A stretch of DNA of 26,870 bases from JBCCSZ01 sp039199225 (GTDB taxonomy: Bacteria; Bacteroidota; Bacteroidia; Chitinophagales; Saprospiraceae), in assembly GCA_039199225.1 (NCBI GenBank), contig JBCCSZ010000075.1:1-26870 (forward strand). The letters are read 5' to 3'. A program made the position numbers and the translations under genes. The notes beneath the pieces are model-generated. The model did not search any database. It was given only the letters and a program-made list of their open reading frames with translations, and was not told the origin of the DNA. How positions within the stretch are numbered: the stretch's first letter is position 1; every line of letters begins with the position of its first letter. This document shows, in pieces, positions 8,224 to 16,514 of the stretch.

Positions 8224-10425
8224 ATGTCCACTATTATAAAAACAAAATACAACAGACGTTCCTTTCTGAAGGTCTCCACTGCAGCAGGTGGTGGAATGGT
8301 CCTCGGTTTCAGTTGGTTGGCTTCTTGTACATCGCCCACCCCCGAGCAGATTATCAGCATGCCCAAGGAATGGTTCGACATCAATGCTTTTCTAAAAATC
8401 GGAGACAATGGCATTGTAACCATCCTGTCTCCAAACCCTGAGATTGGCCAAAACGTCAAAACGGCCATGCCGATGATTGTCGCAGAGGAATTGGATGTCG
8501 ATTGGAACAAAGTCGTTGTCGAGCAGGCTGGCCTGGATACTGGAAAATACCAGCGTCAGTTGGCCGGTGGTAGCCAATCCATCCGCCAGGGCTGGCAGGG
8601 CCTTCGTATGGCGGGCGCAACAGCCCGAAGAATGCTTGTAGAAGCAGCCGCCAAGCAATGGAGTGTTCCGATGGCGGAGTTGCGCACCGAAGCCGGAACC
8701 ATCTACCACGATGGCAGCGGCCAGTCCATTGGTTATGGCGAAATCGCCTCTGCTGCAGCGGGTATCCAAGTACCGGAGGAAGTCGAACTGAAAGATCCAA
8801 AGAATTTTAAAATCATCGGCACCGACCGCAAGAATGTCGATGGCCATAAGATCATCACCGGACAGCCGCTGTTTGGGCTGGACGTCCAGCGCGAGGGTAT
8901 GCTCATTGCCATGATTGAGCATCCGCCCGCCTTTGGTCAGAAGATCAAGTCCATCGACGATGCCGCCGCTAAGGCCATGCCCGGTATCAAAGATGTTTTT
9001 ACGATAACGACCTATCCCGAGGGCATGGAAAAGCAGTGGTCGGATGTCAATGCCTTCAACGAGCTGGTTGTCGTGGTGGGCAACAGCACTTGGGAAGTAC
9101 TAAAGGCCAAGAGGGCTTTGAAGATCGAATGGGAGGCGGACGATAAGCTGGAAAGTACCGCCGATTATGAAGCCAGCTTGGCAAAGGCGCTTGAAAAGGC
9201 ACCAGAGGAAGCGGCCCGTAAGGATGGCAATCCTGAGAAGGCGTTCCGCGATGCTGAAAAGATCATCGAGCGTACCTACAGTGCGCCTTTCCTGGCACAC
9301 AATACCATGGAGCCAATGAATTTCTTTGCCCATGTCACAGCCGACAAGGCAGAGCTGGAAGGCCCCATCCAAACACCGGAATACCTCCGCAAATCCCTCA
9401 TCGAGGTATTGGGCTTACCGGAAGAGAAAATTTCCATTATGATGACGCGCATGGGTGGTGGCTTTGGACGCCGCCTGTATGGCCACTTTGCGGTAGAAGC
9501 GGCCGTAATTTCCAAAAAAGTCAATGCGCCCGTCAAGTTGATTTACACCCGCGAAGATGATATGACGCAGGGAACCTATCGCCCAGCCTATCGTGTCACC
9601 TATCGCGCGGCCTTGGACAAGGACAACAATCTGACTGGCTTTCACGTCAGAGGGGCCGGTGTTCACGGCAGTCCCGTCTTTGCCAATCGCTACCCCGCTG
9701 GTGCGATCGATAATTATCTGGCGGAAAACCACGGGCGGGATTCCAATATATCAACCGGTGCCTGGCGGGCGCCTCGTTCCAATTTCATTGCCTGCGCCGA
9801 ACAGTCATTTATCGACGAGGTAGCTGAGGCTGTTGGTCAAGACCCCATTGCTTTCCGTCTGTCGCTCTTCGACAAAGCGATGGCCAAGCCTGTGGGTGAA
9901 AACAATGACTACGATGCCGAGCGCTATGCCGGGGTGTTGAAGCTGGTCAGGGATAAATCTGGCTGGGGCAAGGAAACGCCGGGTGTATACCGAGGTGTAA
10001 CGGCCTACTTCTGCCACAATTCTTATGTCGCTCAGATTGTCGATGTGGTGATGAAGGACAACCAGCCCAAAGTGCAAAAAGTATGGTGTGCGGTGGACTG
10101 CGGAATCGTTGTCAATCCTGCCAGTGCCTTGAATCAAATCGAGGGAGGCATCATCGATGGCATCGGCCACGCGATGTACAGTGCCATGACGTTCAAAGAT
10201 GGTAAGCCAGAGCAGAATAATTTCCACAATTACCGACTGATTCGGCATAGAGAGGCACCAGTGGAGATCGAGACCTTTTTTGTCGACAACGGCATCGATC
10301 CAACGGGCTTGGGAGAGCCTTCCTTGCCACCGATTGCGGCGGCGGTTGCCAATGCCCTCTACCGTGCCACGGGCGAGCGGGTGTACGATCAGCCATTCAT
10401 TCAAAATAAGCAGATATTGGGATAA
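8224..10425 (+). CDS. Molybdopterin-binding subunit of a molybdenum hydroxylase (IorB-like), Tat-exported
   Basis: From ATG 8224 the protein has 733 residues; the longer frame depends on a TTG and would mask the Tat signal. Residues 9-35 are a Tat leader with NRRSFLK (10-16) and a possible lipobox ending LASC at Cys35, which would make it a Tat-exported lipoprotein. The xanthine oxidase-family landmarks follow: GGGFGRR at 411-417, GAWRAP at 512-517 and GLGEP with the presumed catalytic Glu698. Related enzymes hydroxylate N-heterocycles or oxidise aldehydes at a molybdenum-cytosine dinucleotide centre; the substrate here cannot be told. Length and domain order match the single-chain IorB group. 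No chaperone (XdhC) or cytochrome gene is seen nearby. Confidence 0.92.
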   Translation: MSTIIKTKYNRRSFLKVSTAAGGGMVLGFSWLASCTSPTPEQIISMPKEWFDINAFLKIGDNGIVTILSPNPEIGQNVKTAMPMIVAEELDVDWNKVVVEQAGLDTGKYQRQLAGGSQSIRQGWQGLRMAGATARRMLVEAAAKQWSVPMAELRTEAGTIYHDGSGQSIGYGEIASAAAGIQVPEEVELKDPKNFKIIGTDRKNVDGHKIITGQPLFGLDVQREGMLIAMIEHPPAFGQKIKSIDDAAAKAMPGIKDVFTITTYPEGMEKQWSDVNAFNELVVVVGNSTWEVLKAKRALKIEWEADDKLESTADYEASLAKALEKAPEEAARKDGNPEKAFRDAEKIIERTYSAPFLAHNTMEPMNFFAHVTADKAELEGPIQTPEYLRKSLIEVLGLPEEKISIMMTRMGGGFGRRLYGHFAVEAAVISKKVNAPVKLIYTREDDMTQGTYRPAYRVTYRAALDKDNNLTGFHVRGAGVHGSPVFANRYPAGAIDNYLAENHGRDSNISTGAWRAPRSNFIACAEQSFIDEVAEAVGQDPIAFRLSLFDKAMAKPVGENNDYDAERYAGVLKLVRDKSGWGKETPGVYRGVTAYFCHNSYVAQIVDVVMKDNQPKVQKVWCAVDCGIVVNPASALNQIEGGIIDGIGHAMYSAMTFKDGKPEQNNFHNYRLIRHREAPVEIETFFVDNGIDPTGLGEPSLPPIAAAVANALYRATGERVYDQPFIQNKQILG

Positions 10426-10487
10426 GCCCTACAGCTTACTTGAGTGCATCAAGCCTTTGAAATAAGAAAATACCGTATACTCTGTCG

Positions 10488-10520
10488 GGTCCCCGGATGT
10501 GTTTGACACGTCTGGGGACC
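10488..10520. other. Strong 14-base-pair RNA hairpin after the molybdenum hydroxylase operon
   Basis: GGTCCCCGGATGTG (10488-10501) pairs along its whole length with CACGTCTGGGGACC (10507-10520) across a TTTGA loop, using two G-U wobbles if transcribed rightward. It lies 63 bases after the large-subunit stop and could end or stabilise the transcript. The following bases (GTTGATTTTGATGG) have only a weak T-run, so it is not a classical intrinsic terminator. The rest of the 375-base gap 10426-10800 holds a small palindrome (TTAGCT...AGCTAA, 10710-10726) and the terminator listed next. Confidence 0.55.
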
Positions 10521-10730
10521 GTTGATTTTGATGGTGTGGAGGGACAGCTTGTTGGTGGTTGTAAAGGCAAAAGTAAATTCAAAAAAATACAATGACGACT
10601 CAAAATTGTATGAGTGCTTAAAGACAGATGAAGAGGGACAACTATTCCCTCATCGACAGTTATGATTTATAAAATATTTGCTATACCCTAACGATCCGTC
10701 GACACAGCATTAGCTTAGTGAGCTAAATAA

Positions 10731-10769
10731 AAAACCCCGAACCTTCTGCTGTGGAAAGTTCGGGATTTT
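10731..10769 (-). terminator. Rho-independent terminator of the T9SS metalloprotease gene
   Basis: On the minus strand the stem CCCGAAC/GTTCGGG (10758-10764 with 10736-10742) is followed by GGTTTTTTATTT, a clear U-run in the RNA. It lies about 32 bases beyond the stop of the minus-strand gene at 10801. An A-run on the other side and TTTT after 10764 mean it may also work for rightward transcripts from the molybdenum hydroxylase operon. Confidence 0.8.
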
Positions 10770-10800
10770 GTGAGTTTTGTGTAGTATGGATTTACTTGGT

Positions 10801-13800
10801 CTAATCTATGATCGTTACCTTTTGTACATACTTTAAATTGTTTTGCTCACGAACTTGTAAGATGTAAACGCCGGCTTGCATTTGATCGAACTTGTAGGAG
10901 GCCGAGGATCTGTCCGGAGAAATAGTTCGATTGGCAATCACTCTTCCATGCAGATCATAGATCATAATTTCTCCCTCCGTTACATAGTCCACCGGTAACT
11001 CAACAGAAAAATTACCCTTGTTGGGATTGGGTTGAACCCTTGGTTCGCTCAGTTGGTTCGAGGACCCGTTAGAAGACCGTTCAACACTTGCAGATGCCGG
11101 ATAGAACCGATGACTGTCATATGTAAACTTTGCACCCTCAAAGGTAATGAGTAAGCCGCGAGCATTGGATCGACTAGAAGAAAGGTCGTTGTTTGCAATG
11201 GTGTGCAAGGTGGCTGATTGAACAGCCGATAACTCAAAGCGCTCTGCTTGCCGAGAATCCAAGTTGACGGATTGTACCTGATAGAAATCCTCTTGATCGG
11301 AAGTCTCCCTCGGTAATTGATTCAGTAATTGTTGAGCCGTTGTGTAGTCTTCATCGCTTAGGTGTACAGAGAAGTTTAGTTTTTTAGCGTAATAAGAAGG
11401 ATCGTTCATTAGCAGTTCATCTCTGTCCGCCGTATTTTCCGGATGGAGCGCAAAAACGAGATTGGTCAGAATATTGTTCTTCATTGTTTTGGCAACCTCC
11501 AGCTCTTCCAGAAGAGTAGGGTCTTGTGGTTGTTCTATTAGATTCTGTTCGACATCTTCCAGCGTAGCATAAGCATCTTCGAGATCTTCCTTTTGGAAAA
11601 TCTTTCTGAATCCATTGATTTCTTTTGCACAGGGCTCGTATAGGAAGGCTGTCTCTTTTTTTCTATATCCATCGAGTATGTTTCTTTGGTCGGGGTCGGT
11701 CACGCAATTGTCTCCGGGAATCTCTTGCGTAAAGTGATAATTGAATATGGGGCGTACGCGTCCGGATGCCCGAATGATGTGGTTGACGAGGGCATTTTCA
11801 GATTTAGGCGTAAAGCAGTTATTGGCAGGTTGCGTTGAGCTGCCTTGTTCCATCGCGACGCTAGAGGTATTAATACCACCCAGACCCAGTGCTCTGGTGA
11901 CATCAGTTACGTAGCTGTCAAAGCGATTGCCTTGGAATAACAAGCCATCATTACGGGACAAGGCATTTATGCCAAACCCTTTGTTGATAAAGATGTTGCA
12001 GAAAATTCGGTTGAATTGTTGTCCGGTAAAATTCACTTCGACACCCACATCGTTGTTTTCTTCTTCGTCTACGTGTTCAAAAACATTTTTGGCTATTGTA
12101 TACTTGCCATCGTTTTGAATCAAAACATCTGTAGGATAGTTTTGAAATAGATTATCAACCACTACCAGGCCCCGAGCACCAGTAGGGGAACCGCCATAGA
12201 CGCCAATACTTCCTTCGGTTTCCGGACTGATAAATACGTTGCGGGGAATACTCACCGTGCTGTTGTCTTCGCCGACAATAACTTCTGTTTCAAAAATACC
12301 AGAGGAGTGTACTTCAATCGCACGCTGACATTCTTCAAACCTATTGGCTGATTTTATGGTTGCTCCAAAGTCGAGCCCCTCGATTCCCTGCTCCAAGCCA
12401 ATAAATCTATTCCCCCTAAACTCCAAACCTTTACATCCCAAAATGGTCACGCCGACTCTGCCAAAATCATCCTGGAAAGTACAGTTGATAAATTTACTTT
12501 GATTGGGTCTGGAGTAGCGCGTAAATTCAATTGCCCGGTTATTGTTGATGAAGTTGACTCCGACGCAGTAGATGATACCTCCCCAAAAATTCCGGTTGGC
12601 TCTATCCTCCCAACTCTTAGTCGAAATACTTACTTGCGCCCCGCGTACAAAGCCCCCCGTTCCATAGAAAATCCCTGCTTCGTTTGAGGCTGGAAGGGCA
12701 TATAAGTCATCATTGATCACAGAGGCATCGGGTTGGTTAATGTTGCCATTGCCTTCTACAAATATGCCTGCCCAGTCTTCTCCACATAAGTCGCGAATGG
12801 TTCCGCCGGCAAGGATTAGTTTGGCCCCCCTTTGTACTGTAATTCTTTTACCCGGCCCCATCAAAACATTACACGATATTTTCAAAGAAGCGCCAGATTG
12901 AATTTCAATGTCGTGGTTCTTTATCTGGACGGTATTCCACTCAACCCGTTGCCCCGAGAAAATCTTTTCTATATCCAATTCTGGAACTCCATTGCACAAA
13001 TAAGCCCTAGGGTTATCTATGAGTAGGTCGGTCATCATCAATTCGTGTTGGCAGGGCGTAAGGGCATTCTGATCGCCATATCCCATCATATTGTTTCCCC
13101 GGTTTCTGGTACAATAACAGCATAGGTCTGTAGCGCCCCCACAACTGGCAAGGCCAAGGTTTGGATTTGCTGGCGGGCAATTTCTTCCATTGCCTGTCTG
13201 CGTACAAGTAGGTGGACCACATTCTTCGGCTGGGTCCATGTCAATGCCCTTGCATCGGTTTTGCTCGGAGAAAGAATGGCAAAGGCTCAGCGAATGACCA
13301 AACTCGTGCAGCAGCAAACGTCCATAGGCGTAAAGGTTGTAGCTACCATCCGTAACAAATTTCACGATGTTATATATCTCTATTGAAGAAGGTCCGATTT
13401 GTCTTCCACCCGTGAAGGGGCTATTGGTATCAAGCAATATAATATTAAAAGCATCTTCAACAAAAACAGCAGTTCCTCCTTGAGGATAAAATCGAAAATT
13501 ATCACAGGTCAGGGTTTCTGTAAATCTCAAGTAAGTATCGGGGACTCTGCCAGCATTGCCAAACTCATTGACCCGCGGATTGGCCAATCGTTCGTTGGCG
13601 TAATCTACGACAGGTTGCATAACGGTAGTGATGTTGTACGGAGAACCGGGTATACAGTTTAGGTTATCTCCACTGCTATTGGTAATGGAATGAAAGACAA
13701 CAGGGATGGTGATATAGGGAAAGTCTTCATTAGTCCCAATATCTCCAATATCGCAGTTCTGGGCATTTACTTCTAGACAAAGTACTGCTATTAACAAAAT

Positions 13801-13821
13801 CCAAAAGGTTTTAGATTGCAT
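10801..13821 (-). CDS. T9SS-exported metzincin-like metalloprotease with beta-helix domain
   Basis: The 1006-residue protein has a signal peptide (cleavage near NAQ, residue 21). The protease region holds HEFGHSLSLCH at 172-182, the HExxHxxxxxH zinc motif, and a Met-turn-like NNMMGYG at 243-249, placing it with metzincins (M43/pappalysin-like is the nearest I would guess). A cysteine-rich loop (190-257) lies between them. Residues about 285-680 have repeated hydrophobic beta turns with F-x-x-N-x-F and N-x-F motifs, typical of a right-handed parallel beta-helix. About 720-830 is helical. Residues about 929-1006 are a type A T9SS sorting domain (PNPNKGNF, IYDLHGR, AGVYILQV). It should cross the outer membrane by T9SS and be anchored or released. 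Its own terminator follows. The substrate is unknown. Confidence 0.9.
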   Translation of the reverse strand: MQSKTFWILLIAVLCLEVNAQNCDIGDIGTNEDFPYITIPVVFHSITNSSGDNLNCIPGSPYNITTVMQPVVDYANERLANPRVNEFGNAGRVPDTYLRFTETLTCDNFRFYPQGGTAVFVEDAFNIILLDTNSPFTGGRQIGPSSIEIYNIVKFVTDGSYNLYAYGRLLLHEFGHSLSLCHSFSEQNRCKGIDMDPAEECGPPTCTQTGNGRNCPPANPNLGLASCGGATDLCCYCTRNRGNNMMGYGDQNALTPCQHELMMTDLLIDNPRAYLCNGVPELDIEKIFSGQRVEWNTVQIKNHDIEIQSGASLKISCNVLMGPGKRITVQRGAKLILAGGTIRDLCGEDWAGIFVEGNGNINQPDASVINDDLYALPASNEAGIFYGTGGFVRGAQVSISTKSWEDRANRNFWGGIIYCVGVNFINNNRAIEFTRYSRPNQSKFINCTFQDDFGRVGVTILGCKGLEFRGNRFIGLEQGIEGLDFGATIKSANRFEECQRAIEVHSSGIFETEVIVGEDNSTVSIPRNVFISPETEGSIGVYGGSPTGARGLVVVDNLFQNYPTDVLIQNDGKYTIAKNVFEHVDEEENNDVGVEVNFTGQQFNRIFCNIFINKGFGINALSRNDGLLFQGNRFDSYVTDVTRALGLGGINTSSVAMEQGSSTQPANNCFTPKSENALVNHIIRASGRVRPIFNYHFTQEIPGDNCVTDPDQRNILDGYRKKETAFLYEPCAKEINGFRKIFQKEDLEDAYATLEDVEQNLIEQPQDPTLLEELEVAKTMKNNILTNLVFALHPENTADRDELLMNDPSYYAKKLNFSVHLSDEDYTTAQQLLNQLPRETSDQEDFYQVQSVNLDSRQAERFELSAVQSATLHTIANNDLSSSRSNARGLLITFEGAKFTYDSHRFYPASASVERSSNGSSNQLSEPRVQPNPNKGNFSVELPVDYVTEGEIMIYDLHGRVIANRTISPDRSSASYKFDQMQAGVYILQVREQNNLKYVQKVTIID

Positions 13822-13925
13822 TCTTGATAGTTTTGTAAGTGAAGTTGCTGAATAAGCCGAGGCGCTCTCAGAGGTGTTTACAAATGTTCAAACTGTTCAT
13901 TGATCAATGCCTCAAAGTAAAGTAA

Positions 13926-14273
13926 ATGCAATCAATGTTACTTCGCCGTTGTAGAATGCCGGTTAACCATTGGATATTCGGTAGGATTCATTATATAAGT
14001 GGTCATCCTTTGGAAGCCGTACAAACGCCAACGGTCCCAAGTTTGAAAAAATCAGGTAAAACCTTGATCAATCATTATGCTCAGGTGCTGATTGATAGTG
14101 GCCCACAGATTAGCCAAATCTCGCAGTATTTAGCTGTAGATGGCTATTTTTCAAAGAAAAGCTTTGTTGATCAAATAGTGGATTCAACGAATTTGACAAA
14201 AGCTGGCCCATCCCAAAATCAAAAGTTAGCTGTCCATACAGCTGAAGTTTTTTCAAAGAAATCCAATCGTTGA
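13926..14273 (+). pseudogene. Fragment of a DDE-type transposase
   Basis: The frame encodes 115 residues, of which the middle (about residues 27-85) resembles part of a transposase catalytic domain common in Bacteroidota. HPLEAVQTP is followed by SGKTLINHYAQVL and then YLAVDGYFSKKSFVD, where the Asp of AVDGYF would be a catalytic acid. The residues before and after do not fit, and the next catalytic acids are absent. It is therefore a remnant of roughly 180 bases of homology, probably not expressed. I see no terminal inverted repeats or target duplications around it. It fills most of the 524-base gap between the T9SS protein start and the MORN-variant gene. The call rests on recalled family patterns only. 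Confidence 0.5.
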
Positions 14274-14345
14274 TTTGTCCCGTAGATATAGAAATGGTCA
14301 GAAGGCCGCTTTCTATTTACAAACTTATTTATTAAAATTGATGCA

Positions 14346-14894
14346 ATGAAAATGCTTACCGCTTTAATCTGTTCCCTCCTTCCTTTTTTACTATCAGCTC
14401 AACAAGCCAAGAGTATGGACGATGTAGAAAATCGATTGTCCCTGTCGATGGGCGAAGTAAACGGCAAGTCTTCGGAGGGGGTGTATCGATACTATGCAAA
14501 AGGTTCGGATAAACCATTTACGGGTGTATTATTTTCGAAGTATCCCAATGGCGAGTTTAACTCTTGGCAAGAATATGTGGATGGTGTGGGCCAAGGTCTC
14601 TGGATTAATTATTATGAGAATGGACAGTATAAAGAGATCGGACATTACGAACAAAATCGAGTAGAAGGTCCCATTCAGAAGTTTCACCCAAATGGGAAGT
14701 TGAAAGCCGTTGGCGTCTATAAAGACTGGCGCATCCGTATTGGCATCTGGCGATATTTTAACGAAAGTGGTAGGCTGATTTCGGAAGAAGACTATGGACA
14801 GAAAGGAAGCCTAATGGAAGTAGACGATTATTACGAGCGTGGTGACATCAGTGGAAATTGGTATCGAAATATTCGAAAAAACAACGGATTCTAA
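14346..14894 (+). CDS. Secreted protein with YwqK/MORN-variant repeats
   Basis: The 182-residue protein has a signal peptide (MKMLTALICSLLPFLLSAQ). About four repeats of roughly 22 residues follow, at 58-80, 82-104, 106-127 and 132-150, each with the pattern Y/F-x-x-x-G-x-x-x-x-x-x-x-Y (examples YYENGQYKEIGHY and FHPNGKLKAVGVY). This is the MORN-variant type called YwqK antitoxin repeats (COG2849). In Bacteroidota most such proteins are exported and have no proven antitoxin role, so I do not infer one. The repeats form a beta-hairpin ladder likely used for binding. It lies downstream of the transposase remnant and 128 bases before the hydrolase, on the same strand; an operon is possible but not clear. 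Confidence 0.82.
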   Translation: MKMLTALICSLLPFLLSAQQAKSMDDVENRLSLSMGEVNGKSSEGVYRYYAKGSDKPFTGVLFSKYPNGEFNSWQEYVDGVGQGLWINYYENGQYKEIGHYEQNRVEGPIQKFHPNGKLKAVGVYKDWRIRIGIWRYFNESGRLISEEDYGQKGSLMEVDDYYERGDISGNWYRNIRKNNGF

Positions 14895-15022
14895 ATCAAA
14901 TACCATTCTAAAAATCCACAGCTGACCCTTTTATTTCCTGGTGATTTGAGGTATTTTAAATGATCTGTCGCATTGAGAAACACCTATCTATTGGAAACAA
15001 TTGAATAAACCAACCAAATTAA

Positions 15023-16360
15023 ATGAAAAAAATACTAATACTCTTTCTGCTGCTTTCGCAAACCACCTTTGCACAAAATGATTCCATAATTGCTGACAAA
15101 CTGATTGGTTATTGGGAAGGTGCATTCATAAAGCAAAATGCTTATCAAAAGATAGAAGTAAACTTCTCCACCAGAGATGGAAAAATGTATGCTTTTCAAG
15201 TCATGGAGGAATGGCATCCGGGCTATGGAGAGTTTGAAGTACCTGTTCAAATAGATTCAACTGGCCAGATAAATTTTGGTACCGGATATGGCAAAGTCGC
15301 CTTACATCTGGATAAAAACAATCTTGAGATCATCGGACAATTGGTCAATAGGAGCCCCTCGGTCTATGTCCATCTCAAGAAAGCGGCAAAACGACCGTCC
15401 CCCAACTACAGCGTTGAAAAAGTGACGATTGCTTCAGAAAATATAGAGCTATCAGGCCATTTGCACCTTCCGTTTCACAACCCCACCAAAACGGCCATCA
15501 TCCTGGTGGGTGGTAGGGGCTGTGGTGCAGATGAAACCAAGTTCAACCTTTACGCAAAGTTTTTAAGAGAATACGGCATAGCTGTCTTGGCGTATCAAAA
15601 ACGAGGCACCGGCAAGTCCACAGGAAACTGCGATGTAGCGACGATAGAGGATTTGGCCAAAGACTTGGGCAACGTAAAATTGTTTTTGGAAAAACGCAAA
15701 GAGGGTTTTGAGAAGATCGGTGTGCTGGGCATTAGCGCAGGAGGTTGGACTATGACAAAGGCAGAAGAAAAGCACGATTTCGACTTTATGATAAGCGTCG
15801 TTGGGCCATCCACCTCCGTGAGAGACCAACAACTCCAATCGGCCAAATATGGTGCAGATGTTTTTCAACTCAATGCAACGGCTTTGGACAATGTCATTAA
15901 ATACACCCATCTCGTCTTTGATGTACAGCAGTCGAAAAAAGGGCTGGAAGACTTACAAAGTTTACTAGCAATTGCAAAAGATGAGGGTTGGTACCAACTT
16001 TTGGAAAGTACAGATGTTGCAAACACAGAAAGCGAAATTGAAAATCTATGGGTGCGAAGACATAACTTTGATCCGAAAGACGTTCTCAGAAACTATTCCA
16101 AACCATTTTTGGGCATCTATGGTCAAAAAGATTGGATCGTTCCTCCAAAAGAAAACATTGAGCTTTTAAATGAATACTTCAAAAACAACATGGAAAATCT
16201 GACCACCGTAAATGTCTACGGTGCAGAACACGGAATGGAAATGGAGTCTAAATGGGTGGAGTTGAATCAAGACAGAAGCTATTGGCACTTCTTCCGCATT
16301 TCTCCCGAAGTACGCATCGCCATTGTTGATTTTTTGGAGAAACACGGTTTGAGAAAATAA
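15023..16360 (+). CDS. Secreted alpha/beta hydrolase with N-terminal beta domain
   Basis: The 445-residue protein has a signal peptide (MKKILILFLLLSQTTFAQ). Residues about 20-120 form a beta-rich domain (starting KLIGYWEGAF) like those found before many Bacteroidota hydrolases. The hydrolase domain follows: GGRGCGADE at 163-171, nucleophile GISAGG (Ser238), Asp370 in YGQKDW and His403 in GAEHGM, a complete triad. About 100 residues between the nucleophile and the acid (270-355) form a helical lid. It probably cleaves an ester or peptide outside the cytoplasm; the substrate is unknown. It is followed by a tiny membrane protein gene 23 bases downstream and then the AraC cassette, all on the plus strand. 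Confidence 0.88.
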   Translation: MKKILILFLLLSQTTFAQNDSIIADKLIGYWEGAFIKQNAYQKIEVNFSTRDGKMYAFQVMEEWHPGYGEFEVPVQIDSTGQINFGTGYGKVALHLDKNNLEIIGQLVNRSPSVYVHLKKAAKRPSPNYSVEKVTIASENIELSGHLHLPFHNPTKTAIILVGGRGCGADETKFNLYAKFLREYGIAVLAYQKRGTGKSTGNCDVATIEDLAKDLGNVKLFLEKRKEGFEKIGVLGISAGGWTMTKAEEKHDFDFMISVVGPSTSVRDQQLQSAKYGADVFQLNATALDNVIKYTHLVFDVQQSKKGLEDLQSLLAIAKDEGWYQLLESTDVANTESEIENLWVRRHNFDPKDVLRNYSKPFLGIYGQKDWIVPPKENIELLNEYFKNNMENLTTVNVYGAEHGMEMESKWVELNQDRSYWHFFRISPEVRIAIVDFLEKHGLRK

Positions 16361-16383
16361 CGGTAAATCGCAAGCTAAAACGT

Positions 16384-16497
16384 ATGACAGAAAAGAAAAA
16401 AAAGAAAAGCAAGTACACCTTTATTATAGGAGTCGTCATAGGGGTTCTTTTAGGTAAGCTCTTGTTCGACGTTTTATGGCCCATGATTTTCGGATGA
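16384..16497 (+). CDS. 37-residue single-span membrane protein
   Basis: ATG at 16384 to TGA at 16497 encodes a lysine-rich N-terminus (MTEKKKKKSKYT), then a hydrophobic helix of about 14 residues (FIIGVVIGVLLGKL) and a short tail (LFDVLWPMIFG). The positive-inside charge pattern and regular spacing G-x-x-x-G support a real membrane micropeptide. It starts 23 bases after the hydrolase stop. Its stop overlaps an ATG (ATGA at 16494-16497) that is in frame with the AraC gene, though I place the AraC start at 16515. Proteins of this size are usually missed by gene callers. No function can be assigned. Confidence 0.6.
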   Translation: MTEKKKKKSKYTFIIGVVIGVLLGKLLFDVLWPMIFG

Positions 16498-16514
16498 TGC
16501 CAGCATCGGAAAGT

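Noticed and set aside
14346..14894. Calling the MORN-variant gene an antitoxin with a toxin partner
   Set aside because: It has a signal peptide and no toxin gene beside it; the name comes only from the repeat family.
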